This document shows positions 42,333 to 49,955 of a DNA stretch of 64,000 nucleotides, in pieces. The notes under the pieces are model-generated. The model was not told the origin of the DNA. It ran no database searches and saw nothing but the letters and a program-made list of their open reading frames with translations. The stretch is from Desulfoluna sp942491485 (GTDB lineage Bacteria; Desulfobacterota; Desulfobacteria; Desulfobacterales; Desulfolunaceae). Positions within the stretch are counted from its first letter, which is position 1; each line of letters begins with the position of its first letter. The position numbers and the translations under genes are program-made. Location of the stretch: assembly GCA_942491485.1 (NCBI GenBank), contig CALOAX010000006.1, positions 1 through 64,000 on the forward strand, given 5' to 3'.

Positions 42333-42794
42333 ACTCAACCACTCCTTCCCCAACATCATTTCAAAACCCGCCGACTCGCTCACGTCGACTTCAGCTACCA
42401 GTAAGATATAGGTGAGATTTTCCATGAGTTCACACAATCCCTGCTCTTTTCTACGGCACTATCCACGTTCCCCTTGAGGAAAATTCGTTGTTGGACAATC
42501 GATCAGCATCACCACACGTCATCCGTTTTCTCCCCCAGGCCGGGCAGTTAGCAGAGGTCGCAACCTGCATTAAGAATAATATTAAACCGCACCACCTGAT
42601 TCATATTTATTATCTGAGACGCGATAGTTTTTTTGATCATCGGCACAGCGCTTATCATGTCTCGCCCCCATAAAAAGCAAGGCATCCCAGGCCAAAACGA
42701 AAGAGACCGGCCCTCCTTTCGGGTGACCGCCACAACCCTCTTGTGATACAAGGGGATATCACGACGTTAAACACTCTCTTTAACAAGGACCCCC
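42333..42794. other. Divergent spacer, no gene seen
   Basis: About 460 bp between the sensor gene and the rhomboid gene. No dispersed repeat and no credible open frame. It should contain both promoters; the AT-rich part is near 42560-42640. Confidence 0.45.
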
Positions 42795-43652
42795 ATGGAA
42801 CCTCTCCTGACTCTCCTGACACGCAAAAGAGCCAGGGAAATCGCACTGCTTCTGACGGCCGAAGGCATCGAACATCGCATTGATGCCGAGCATGGACGTC
42901 TCACCCTCCGGGTCCCCCCCGAGGAAACTGCGCGTTGCGAAGCCCTTATCGCCACATACGACTCAGAAAACCGCCCCCGGCCCCAACGCGTATGGCGACT
43001 CAGCCCGTCGTGGTCCGGCCTCTTTGCCAGCTGTGTCATTCTGGTCATCTTTCTCAAAACCGGGCCCCTCACCGGGGCAGAGATCCCCGTAAAGCTTTAT
43101 GCGGCCTCCTCGGCACGCATCCTTTCCGGAGAGTGGCACCGAACCCTCACCGCCCTCTTTCTCCATTCAGGGTGGCCGCACCTTCTGGGCAACATGGCCG
43201 GACTGATCATATTTGCCACAGGGGTCTTCCAAATCTGCGGCGACGGTGTGGGGTGGTTCCTTCTTCTTCTTGCATCCGCCCTTGCCAACTGGGTGAATGC
43301 AACCTGGTTTTCAGGCATGGGCCACATCTCCTTCGGGGCCTCCACCATGGTCTTTGCAGCAGCGGGTCTCCTCGCCTCCGGAGGCACCCTGAGACGCCTT
43401 CTGTCCCATGACCCCGTTTGGCGAGCCCTGATGCCCCTGGGGGCCGGTGTGGCAATCCTTGCCTTTTCCGGTGCTGGTCCCGGCTCCGACGTGACGGGGC
43501 ACCTGCTGGGCTTTGCCTTCGGCCTGGTGGCAGGGGTGATTCCCGGATTGGTCCCAGAAAAAATGAGCCAGCCCACTCAAACAGTCGGCCTTGCCCTCTC
43601 CGCCTTCATCTGCTGCCTCGCTTTCTACTGCGGCAAGGGAGGTGTCGTGTGA
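42795..43652 (+). CDS. Rhomboid-family intramembrane serine protease
   Basis: The product is a 285-residue protein. An N-terminal soluble part of about 70 residues precedes six or seven membrane segments. Rhomboid landmarks are EWHRTLTALFLHSGWPHLLGNM in the L1/TM2 region, the nucleophile Ser183 in SFGASTMV (GAST instead of the usual GASG) and His236 in DVTGHLLGFAFG. It cleaves membrane proteins within the bilayer; substrates are unknown. The stop overlaps the GTG start of the next gene as GTGA, so the two are coupled. Confidence 0.87.
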   Translation: MEPLLTLLTRKRAREIALLLTAEGIEHRIDAEHGRLTLRVPPEETARCEALIATYDSENRPRPQRVWRLSPSWSGLFASCVILVIFLKTGPLTGAEIPVKLYAASSARILSGEWHRTLTALFLHSGWPHLLGNMAGLIIFATGVFQICGDGVGWFLLLLASALANWVNATWFSGMGHISFGASTMVFAAAGLLASGGTLRRLLSHDPVWRALMPLGAGVAILAFSGAGPGSDVTGHLLGFAFGLVAGVIPGLVPEKMSQPTQTVGLALSAFICCLAFYCGKGGVV

Positions 43653-44491
43653 AAAAGCGGCTTCTTCTGCTACTGGCACCCGTTTCTCTCCTGGTATTCT
43701 TTATCCTTACCGCCTGCTCACCGGTTCAAGAGGCCAGAGAGGCCATCCCCTATCCCGAAGAGTCACCGAGGCTTGACCCCACCTTTTCCGTGGTCACCTG
43801 GAATGTGGCCAAGGCCGGGAAAAGCTCCGTTGACGAGATCACACACTTCATCGAGTCAATCAGTTCCGATCTTCCCTCCCCTGTCATCGCCCTGCAGGAG
43901 GCGACAGGAGAGATACTTGACGCCCTCGGGCGCGGGGCCCATTTCGCGGACAGCTTCCACTGGTGGTGGAGCAACACCCACTCTGGGGTCGCCCTGCTTG
44001 CTCCGACAGCTCCCCTCAACGCCCAGGCCATCAAGGTCAACAGGCGTGAACTCGGGTACACCACGCCCAAAATGGGGCTGGCTGCGACATACCCGCTTTC
44101 GGGCCGGGACAACACGACACACCGCCTTCTGGTGGTCACCCTCCATGGGCTTAACTTTGAAATTTCCCCCACAGGGCTTTCCGCCCAGATGAAAAAAATA
44201 CACAGGCTGATCACCGAATTCGACGGACCGGTTGTGGTATGCGGGGATTTCAACACCTGGAGCGCTGAACGGCTGGCCGTGGTGACCAGGGCCCTTCCCG
44301 AATTCAAGGAGGTCCCTGTAAACGGTGGGCGCCCCGGGGCATCAAAGGTGGTCTCATTCATCGGTGGGGATGCCAAGCTGCCCATTGATCGGATTTTCTA
44401 TCGAGGGCTGGTTCCCACAGGTCCGGCAACGGCCTTTCCCACCCCCCTTTCCGACCATGTGCCCGTCATGGCCCAGTTCAGCCTTCCGTGA
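43649..44491 (+). CDS. Endonuclease/exonuclease/phosphatase-family lipoprotein
   Basis: The product has 280 residues. The signal ends in the lipobox LTAC (Cys23), so it is a predicted lipoprotein. The EEP fold is shown by SVVTWNVAKAG, the catalytic Glu in VIALQEATGE, GLAATYPLSG, VVTLHGLNFE, VVCGDFNTW and the terminal LSDHVPVMAQF, which carries the His general base. The GTG start at 43649 has GGGAGG upstream and overlaps the rhomboid stop. Family chemistry is Mg-dependent phosphoester hydrolysis; extracytoplasmic DNA or lipid phosphodiesters are possible targets. Confidence 0.88.
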   Translation: MKKRLLLLLAPVSLLVFFILTACSPVQEAREAIPYPEESPRLDPTFSVVTWNVAKAGKSSVDEITHFIESISSDLPSPVIALQEATGEILDALGRGAHFADSFHWWWSNTHSGVALLAPTAPLNAQAIKVNRRELGYTTPKMGLAATYPLSGRDNTTHRLLVVTLHGLNFEISPTGLSAQMKKIHRLITEFDGPVVVCGDFNTWSAERLAVVTRALPEFKEVPVNGGRPGASKVVSFIGGDAKLPIDRIFYRGLVPTGPATAFPTPLSDHVPVMAQFSLP

Positions 44492-44653
44492 CATTTACAA
44501 CAGGGCACCTTTCTGTTCTAATGATTCCGGAGACACTTTTAAAAAAGCTTGGTGCTTTTGCCCCTGCGTTGAATTGAAGCAACGACAAAGCACCGGCGTT
44601 TACAAAGGCATCCATTTTCAATCATCATCAGCCTGTCATACATGGAGAGCATC

Positions 44654-45202
44654 ATGATCCTTAACATATCGATTCTTTCAGAAAACTGGAGCGAGTTCTC
44701 CGTAAGCGAGCCACACACGAACTTTCCCGGCCTTGTTGACCTCGAAAAAAGCGGCGAAGCCCGATTCACGACCCCTCTGTCCATCGACCTGTCGGCACGA
44801 ATCACGGGAGGCCAGGTAGAGGTCAAGGGCACCTTGGGGCTGACGGTTGAACAACCCTGCGGGCGATGCCTGGAGCCCTTTTCCGGCGAGTTGAGCACAT
44901 CCATCGAACTTTTCTTCATTGATGAAGCCGAGCAGCCCCAGGAGGCAGAAGAGAGGGAGGAGGTAGAGCTCACCGAAGAGGCACTCTCCAAGGAGACCTT
45001 CAGTGGAGACCGTATTGACCTGAATCAGTACCTCCAGGACGAGGTGGTGATGGCCCTGCCCCAAAACCCGCTTTGCAATGATACCTGCAAAGGGCTCTGC
45101 CGGGAATGCGGCAAGGACCTCAACAAGGGTGCATGCGGGTGCGATACATCCACCTGCCACCCCGCCTTCGCAAAGCTCAAAGTTCTCAAAGGAGGAAAAT
45201 AG
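44654..45202 (+). CDS. YceD/DUF177-family protein
   Basis: The product is a 182-residue soluble protein of the YceD family, linked in other bacteria to 23S rRNA accumulation. Seen: LSARITGGQVEVKGTLGLTVEQPCGRCLEPF with the family CxRCL motif, an acidic linker (QEAEEREEVELTEEAL), DLNQYLQDEVVMALPQNPLC, and the terminal Cys cluster CNDTCKGLCRECGKDLNKG with CGC, a likely zinc site. ATG at 44654 follows GGAGAGC. The common neighbour rpmF is absent; instead a protein with two Sm-like segments follows 3 bp downstream. Confidence 0.85.
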   Translation: MILNISILSENWSEFSVSEPHTNFPGLVDLEKSGEARFTTPLSIDLSARITGGQVEVKGTLGLTVEQPCGRCLEPFSGELSTSIELFFIDEAEQPQEAEEREEVELTEEALSKETFSGDRIDLNQYLQDEVVMALPQNPLCNDTCKGLCRECGKDLNKGACGCDTSTCHPAFAKLKVLKGGK

Positions 45203-45205
45203 CGC

Positions 45206-45778
45206 ATGACTCAGCTCCAGGGCTTCTCCGATTACAAAAAAGAGCATTATGAATCCTCCTGCTTTACCACCCTTGAGGAGAGTGGGGAGGAGACCCTGTT
45301 CCTGCTCCACGGCCAAAAAAGCATGACCGGAACGATCATGCGCCAGACCACCTACGACATCCACGTCACAAGCAACGGAGAGGAGGTGGTGATTCCCAAG
45401 GTGGACGTGAAAGGCCACGCGAAAGCCTCTTCGGCCGAAGTTGTGAACAAGCTCATAAAGACCGACAAAAAAGTATCTGCACTTGAACTGGGCCCCATCC
45501 ATGCGCCGGCACATCGCAACTTCATCAAAAACAAAACCCTTTACCCTCTTATCAAAGAGAAGCAGGTCATGCTGATCACTCTCCTTGAAGGGGAGATTAT
45601 CAAAGGTCTTGTGGAGAATTTTTCACGGTATGATATTGAAATGCGGATGAAAGGCGGGGTAGAACTCACGGTACTTCGGCATGCGATATACGACATCACG
45701 GATAAAAAAGGGCGCTGTTACCTGAAGAGCTTCCAGAAGCAGGCAAGGGACTGGAAGCGAAGCGAATTGTATGCATAA
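45206..45778 (+). CDS. Protein with two Sm/Hfq-like segments
   Basis: The product is a 190-residue soluble protein. Residues 30-70 (LFLLHGQKSMTGTIMRQ, YDIHV, EVVIPKVDVKG) and 120-165 (VMLITLLEGEIIKGLVENFS, YDIEMRMKGG, LTVLRHAIYDI) each show the Sm1/Sm2 strand order. The second ends RHAIYDI, close to the YKHAIST RNA-binding motif of Hfq. A basic linker (KLIKTDKKVSA) and a basic tail fit RNA binding. The gene follows yceD by 3 bp with GGAGGAAAATAGCGC as ribosome site. The Hfq relation is my reading of sequence patterns, not a proven homology. Confidence 0.6.
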   Translation: MTQLQGFSDYKKEHYESSCFTTLEESGEETLFLLHGQKSMTGTIMRQTTYDIHVTSNGEEVVIPKVDVKGHAKASSAEVVNKLIKTDKKVSALELGPIHAPAHRNFIKNKTLYPLIKEKQVMLITLLEGEIIKGLVENFSRYDIEMRMKGGVELTVLRHAIYDITDKKGRCYLKSFQKQARDWKRSELYA

Positions 45779-45782
45779 AAAA

Positions 45783-45981
45783 CATGCATAGGTGGCCAAG
45801 CCACACCAGGAATAAAAAGCTCAAAAACAAATAGCGGATGCGCTTTGCCCCTCGGTATCCGGGTCAAATCACATCCGCTTTTTAATTCGGACTTCGTTCA
45901 AGGGTATTTATTAAACCCTGGTTGTTAAACCCACCCTTTCAAATAAGAAACAAGTTTACCCGCCGGCAGGGCAACCGGAGA
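45783..45981. repeat. Dispersed repeat, worn unit A (+) / B (-)
   Basis: GTGGCC-AAG-CCAC, then S2 GCGGATG/CATCCGC with an altered loop (TCGGTATCC). A drifted arm B ends AACCGGAGAC; AGCTGAGTTGTTAC follows. Confidence 0.7.
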
Positions 45982-46014
45982 CTCCAGCTGAGTTGTTACT
46001 TTTTTCGCCAGCCC

Positions 46015-46923
46015 TTATATGTCTCCCCTCAAAATGTTTTCCAGTGCTGCCTCCAGCGAGGGGTAGGCAAAGGAAAACCCCCAGGATGAGAGTTTTTCCG
46101 GCACCACACGCTGACTGGCGATGATTTCGCCTCCAAGCTCACCCATGGCCAGACGAAGGGCGAAGAGAGGAATGGGAAAAGGAGCCGGGCGCCCGAGCGC
46201 TCCGGCAAGGGCCTTGGAAAATTCCTTGTTTCTCACCACATAGGGGGCACAAAAATTCACCGGTCCTTCCGCACGTTCACGCCCCATCAAAAAAACCATT
46301 GCAGCCACAAGGTCTTCCATATGAATCCACGGGAACCACTGCTCCCCACTGGCAAGGGGACCGCCAAGACCGAGTTTGTATGGCGTAAGCATGGCATCGA
46401 GAGCGCCCCCTCCCAGTCCGAGGACGCCACCGAAACGCATGATCGCCACCCGCACGCCCTTTGCTGAGGCGGCCATGGCTTCTGCTTCCCAGTGCTTGCA
46501 CAGATCGGCAAGAAACCCGGCACCACCGACATCCTCTTCGGCAAGAAGCACATCTCCCCGATCACCGTAAAACCCCACAGCCGAGGCACTGAGAAGCACC
46601 TTCGTTGTCCCGGGGGTGATGGCATTCACCACATGCTCCGTGGTCAGCAGGCGACTCTCCGTAATCTCCGCTTTTTTCTCTTCATTCCAACGGCTAAAGA
46701 TACTCCGCCCGGCCAGGTTTATAACCACCTCGCTGCGAGCCACCTCCTCCTGCCAAGAACCGGCAATGGTGGTATCACAGGTGATGGTACGGAACCGGTC
46801 CCTTCCCAGAAGCGGGGAAAGGCTGTTGCGTCCGGTCACCGCAACCTCGTGCCCTTCCTCCAGAAGTCGGGTTGCCACAGCAGTGCCGATAAAACCGGTT
46901 CCACCTGTGATCAGAATATTCAT
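46015..46923 (-). CDS. TIGR01777-family NAD(P)-binding oxidoreductase
   Basis: The product is a 302-residue extended-SDR-like protein of the YfcH group. GGTGFIGTAVA gives the nucleotide-binding turn, VINLAGRSIFSRWNEEKKAEI the family core, LLSASAVGFYGDRGD the Ser/Tyr region, WFPWIHMEDLV and the C-terminal domain with AGALGRPAPFPIPLFALRLAMGE. The activity is uncharacterised. Its ATG overlaps the stop of the small gene upstream as ATGA. It is the last gene of a five-gene operon. Confidence 0.88.
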   Translation of the reverse strand: MNILITGGTGFIGTAVATRLLEEGHEVAVTGRNSLSPLLGRDRFRTITCDTTIAGSWQEEVARSEVVINLAGRSIFSRWNEEKKAEITESRLLTTEHVVNAITPGTTKVLLSASAVGFYGDRGDVLLAEEDVGGAGFLADLCKHWEAEAMAASAKGVRVAIMRFGGVLGLGGGALDAMLTPYKLGLGGPLASGEQWFPWIHMEDLVAAMVFLMGRERAEGPVNFCAPYVVRNKEFSKALAGALGRPAPFPIPLFALRLAMGELGGEIIASQRVVPEKLSSWGFSFAYPSLEAALENILRGDI

Positions 46924-47075
46924 TCAACTCTCTCCCATCGATAACCCGAAGAGTTCACGCCCCTGAGGCGTTTGTGGACAAACACCAGAGATTTGCCTTC
47001 TGAAATAAGGAGCCCCACCCCCCAGGCACACTGAAAGGGTGGGGCGTTGGGCGCGTCGTCCGGAGACGACGCCAT
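46920..47075 (-). CDS. 51-residue protein coupled between ferredoxin and oxidoreductase genes
   Basis: A very short gene supported by its junctions. The ATG at 47075 overlaps the ferredoxin stop as TGATG, with GGAGG 4 bases upstream, and its TGA overlaps the oxidoreductase start as ATGA. The product starts MASSPDDAPNAPPFQCAWG and continues GVGLLISEGKSLVFVHKRLR. It is soluble with a single Cys and a basic C-terminal half. The family is not recognised. Overlaps at both ends imply co-translation with both neighbours. Confidence 0.7.
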   Translation of the reverse strand: MASSPDDAPNAPPFQCAWGVGLLISEGKSLVFVHKRLRGVNSSGYRWERVE

Positions 47076-47269
47076 CAGTCCTCCCAGGTAATACAGTCGG
47101 CGGGACATGCATCCATAGACTCTTCAATGAGCCCCACATCCCCTCCTTCGGCCATGATAACCAGAGCCTTTCCGGCATCATCATCAAATTCAAACACATC
47201 AGGAGCGATCTCTACGCACGCTTCGCACCCCATGCACTCCTCCTCATCTATCACGACACGTTTTCCCAT
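47075..47269 (-). CDS. Single-cluster [4Fe-4S] ferredoxin
   Basis: The product is a 64-residue acidic ferredoxin. DEEECMGCEACVEIAP gives Cys12, Cys15 and Cys18, and DACPADCI gives Cys55 followed by Pro, a one-cluster Desulfovibrio-type arrangement. Cys59 could form a disulfide with another Cys or be free. ATG at 47269 has AGGAGGAGAGT upstream. It is an electron carrier, perhaps for the oxidoreductase two genes on. Confidence 0.92.
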   Translation of the reverse strand: MGKRVVIDEEECMGCEACVEIAPDVFEFDDDAGKALVIMAEGGDVGLIEESMDACPADCITWED

Positions 47270-47326
47270 ACTCTCCTCCTGTTGGTAGTAAACAACCGAT
47301 TGCCTATACGGCCTGTTGAAAAGAAC

Positions 47327-47527
47327 TCACGCCAGGGAGGCGGCCCACCCGGTCCGATAGCGTTTACTGCATCGGGGGCAGATAAGGATCACCTCGAACC
47401 TGAGGTCCTTTTGCGCAGCAAAGGAGACGTGGAACCCGTCTTCATACCCGCACTCTGGACATAGGCTGAGTTCTTTATCCACATGGATTACCTCCGGGGC
47501 ATGGGCCCCGGTCGGATGGTCAGTCAT
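47327..47527 (-). CDS. Small zinc-ribbon protein
   Basis: The product has 66 residues with two Cys pairs, LCPECGYEDGFHVSF and ICPRCSKRY, forming a zinc ribbon after an unstructured start MTDHPTGAHAPEV. The ATG at 47527 overlaps the stop of the preceding gene within ATGACTGA, so coupling replaces a strong ribosome site. No specific family is recognised. Second gene of the operon. Confidence 0.72.
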   Translation of the reverse strand: MTDHPTGAHAPEVIHVDKELSLCPECGYEDGFHVSFAAQKDLRFEVILICPRCSKRYRTGWAASLA

Positions 47528-47753
47528 TGATGGGTGCTGGGTTGCAGACATCTTTTTCACTGACAGCGCTTCTACCGCAGTCATTGCAAAAGAATTTGAA
47601 CTCCATCACCTGAGGTTTACAAATATGTTTTTCATTGCTCACCTGTTTCCCACAGTGCTCACAGGTGTAGATTTTTCCCACTTCCGTGGGCTCGCACAGG
47701 TGCCCTTTATCCGAGGTCACCTTACCGCAGGTTTTGCATTCGTATGCTGTCAT
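47520..47753 (-). CDS. Protein with three tandem zinc-finger-like repeats
   Basis: The product has 77 residues built from three similar units about 25 residues apart: CKTCGKVTSDKGHLCEP, CEHCGKQVSNEKHICKP and CNDCGRSAVSEKDVCNP. Units 1 and 2 read C-x2-C-G-x7-H-x-C-x-P; in unit 3 the His is Asp. Each could hold one Zn2+. ATG at 47753 follows AAGGAGCCAACC. First gene of the five-gene operon ending with the oxidoreductase. Function unknown. Confidence 0.78.
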   Translation of the reverse strand: MTAYECKTCGKVTSDKGHLCEPTEVGKIYTCEHCGKQVSNEKHICKPQVMEFKFFCNDCGRSAVSEKDVCNPAPIND

Positions 47754-47981
47754 GGTTGGCTCCTTATCCTTCCCGGCACACAGGCCATTTGTAAAATGCC
47801 CTCCACGGGGTGGGGGCATATATCAGGGGGGCTGCAGACTGCACAAGCCGTGAGCACACACACACCGAAACCATTGAGAAAGCCATGAAAAACAAAGACA
47901 AGAGATGAACTGTGCATGCTATTAAAAGCTGTGGAGCCGCACATTGTAACAATTACCCCGGATGTGTAACGATTCAGCTTA

Positions 47982-48058
47982 TGCCTCCGGCAGTCCAGAC
48001 GGGAGCAAAGCGCATCCGCGACCTGCTTTCTATGTGGCACACCCTGCAGGTGTGAGGC
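47982..48058 (+). repeat. Dispersed repeat, decayed copy
   Basis: GCCTCCGGCAGTCCAG, AGCGCATCCGCGACCTGCTT and GTGGCACACC are recognisable, but the stems no longer pair. GTAACGATTCAGCT precedes it. Confidence 0.55.
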
Positions 48059-48515
48059 AGCTTTATGGGAACTGAATAGTGACCTGGGTGTAACCACGGA
48101 AAGGCCATTTCGCCGACTCAAATCGTCTGATCACGTGCACCGGGGTTGGTTGAAAAAAGCGCAGGAGCACCCGGCGACCTTTCGCCTGCCGGGTTAAAAA
48201 CAATGTTGGGGGGTCAACCCCAAAGAATAACACGCATTTGGTTTGTATAAATCTGCACCAATCCCATGGAGATGTCAACACCATGTTCCTCCATTCTTGA
48301 CCCGCGATGACCTTTTCGGAAAGCCACTCTGGCACGGTCAAAAGCCGCTTATCATACATTTTTTCAATCATTTACTTGACGACAATGCCAAAACTAGCAA
48401 ATAGTATGGGAGCAAGAAATTAAATCCGCCTTATATAACCTGAATATCCCCCCCGCTCTGCTTGCAACACCCCGAGCACGATATGTCAAAAACCCGAGAT
48501 TCATCTGGAGGTGCC
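48059..48515. other. Spacer upstream of the aminotransferase pair
   Basis: An open frame on the minus strand (48063-48371, 102 codons) has no ribosome site and no recognised similarity, so I do not call it. The AT-rich stretch 48355-48440 is the likely promoter region of the aminotransferase genes. Confidence 0.35.
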
Positions 48516-49952
48516 ATGCAACAGCCTTTCACGGATCCCCCCTCGTCGCCCCCCGAGGATCCCCCCCTGGATCAAGACGCCAAGCGAGCCATCGTCAAGC
48601 GATTTTCAAAGCATCTCAACAAGGGGCAGATTCGATACTTAAGGGCCGGCCACCTCGACATTCTCGAAAGCCGACGCAAAGCCCTCGGATTTACAAACCC
48701 CGAATCGGGCCGGTTCATGTTCGACTGCTTCACCTCGGCAGGCTGCTTCAATGTGGGACGCAGAAATCCTGTGATCCAGAAGGCCCTTGAGGAGGCCCTG
48801 ACAACCTGTGACATGGGAAGCTGCCACCTGCTCTCTGAGGCCAAGATCCGCTTTGCGAAAAAACTGGTGGAAAAGGCTCCCGGAGATCTTACGCATCTCT
48901 TTTTCGCCGCTGGGGGCGGAGAGGCCGTTGACTGTGCCCTGAAACTCGCCCTGGGAGCCACGGGCAGGCCCGAGGTCATCTCCACGATCAAAGCGTACCA
49001 CGGCCACACCGGCCTTGCCCTTTCCGCCAATGGAAAGGAGCACTACCGTAAGTACTTTGAGCCCCTCATGCCCAATGTGCACTTTGCCCCCTTCAACGAC
49101 CTGGAAGCGATCAAAAGGGTGGCTGGCACCAAAACAGCGGCGATCATTATCGAGCCGGTGCAGGGCGAGGCGGGGATTCATGTGGCCGACGCCGCCTATA
49201 TCAAAGGGCTGAAAGCACTCTGCGATGAGCTTGGGATCTTTCTGATTTTTGACGAGGTACAGACAGGGTTCGGGCGCACCGGCAAGCTCTTTGCCGCAGA
49301 ACACTACGGCGTCTCACCGGATATCCTGGCCACGGCCAAATCCATCGGGGGAGGGCTTTTCCCCAATGGTGCCGTGCTCTACAAAATGCGCCGGGACGTG
49401 GAGCGATTCCTCGATGCCTGGCCGGCGTTTCATCTCTCCTACAGCGGAGGCAGCGACATCGGGTGCCATGTGTCGCTTGCGGTGTTAAATGAGATCGACA
49501 GACTCTCCCTCTGCGATAATTCCCTGGAGCGAGGCGAGCAGTTCAGGCAGGCCCTTGAGGGTATCAAATCCGAAAACCCCGGTATCATCCGGGAAATTCG
49601 GGGCATCGGACTCATGGTAGGGATCGAGTACATTCATGAGTTCATGGGACCCATGATGTCCAACGCCCTGGCAGAGGGCGGCGTATTTGCCGCGTATTCA
49701 GGTAACGCCCCCCAGGTAATGCGATTCATGCTACCCCTCACCGTCAGCGACGAGGAGATCGATCTTGTGGTAGACGCCATCCGTCAGGCGATCCGAACCA
49801 TGAAAACACTGCTTCCCATAGCCCTTCCCGCCGCGAAAATCCCTGGGGTCCTGAAGCTTCTCAACAACGAAACAATCCAGACCGTCACCTTCAACTGGCT
49901 GAGAAGCCTGGAGTCGGCCGGCCAATACATCACCCAGGGACGAAGGAGGTAG
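48516..49952 (+). CDS. Class III PLP-dependent aminotransferase
   Basis: The product has 478 residues with a complete fold-type I active site: FFAAGGGEAVDCALKLA for the phosphate, YHGHTG for ring stacking, IFDEVQTGFGRTG with Asp246 for the pyridine nitrogen, and ATAKSIGGG with the Schiff-base Lys275. An extra C-terminal segment of about 50 residues (from LPIALPAAKIPG) follows the usual end. ATG at 48516 is preferred because GGAGG lies 4 bases upstream. It belongs to the acetylornithine/GABA/diaminobutyrate-type group; the substrate is unknown. The next gene, 3 bp on, is a paralog without the lysine. Confidence 0.88.
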   Translation: MQQPFTDPPSSPPEDPPLDQDAKRAIVKRFSKHLNKGQIRYLRAGHLDILESRRKALGFTNPESGRFMFDCFTSAGCFNVGRRNPVIQKALEEALTTCDMGSCHLLSEAKIRFAKKLVEKAPGDLTHLFFAAGGGEAVDCALKLALGATGRPEVISTIKAYHGHTGLALSANGKEHYRKYFEPLMPNVHFAPFNDLEAIKRVAGTKTAAIIIEPVQGEAGIHVADAAYIKGLKALCDELGIFLIFDEVQTGFGRTGKLFAAEHYGVSPDILATAKSIGGGLFPNGAVLYKMRRDVERFLDAWPAFHLSYSGGSDIGCHVSLAVLNEIDRLSLCDNSLERGEQFRQALEGIKSENPGIIREIRGIGLMVGIEYIHEFMGPMMSNALAEGGVFAAYSGNAPQVMRFMLPLTVSDEEIDLVVDAIRQAIRTMKTLLPIALPAAKIPGVLKLLNNETIQTVTFNWLRSLESAGQYITQGRRR

Positions 49953-49955
49953 CCC

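Noticed and set aside
48063..48371. 102-codon open frame on the minus strand
   Set aside because: No ribosome-binding site, overlaps the end of a decayed dispersed repeat, unusual composition (many Trp, Phe and Arg) and no recognisable family.
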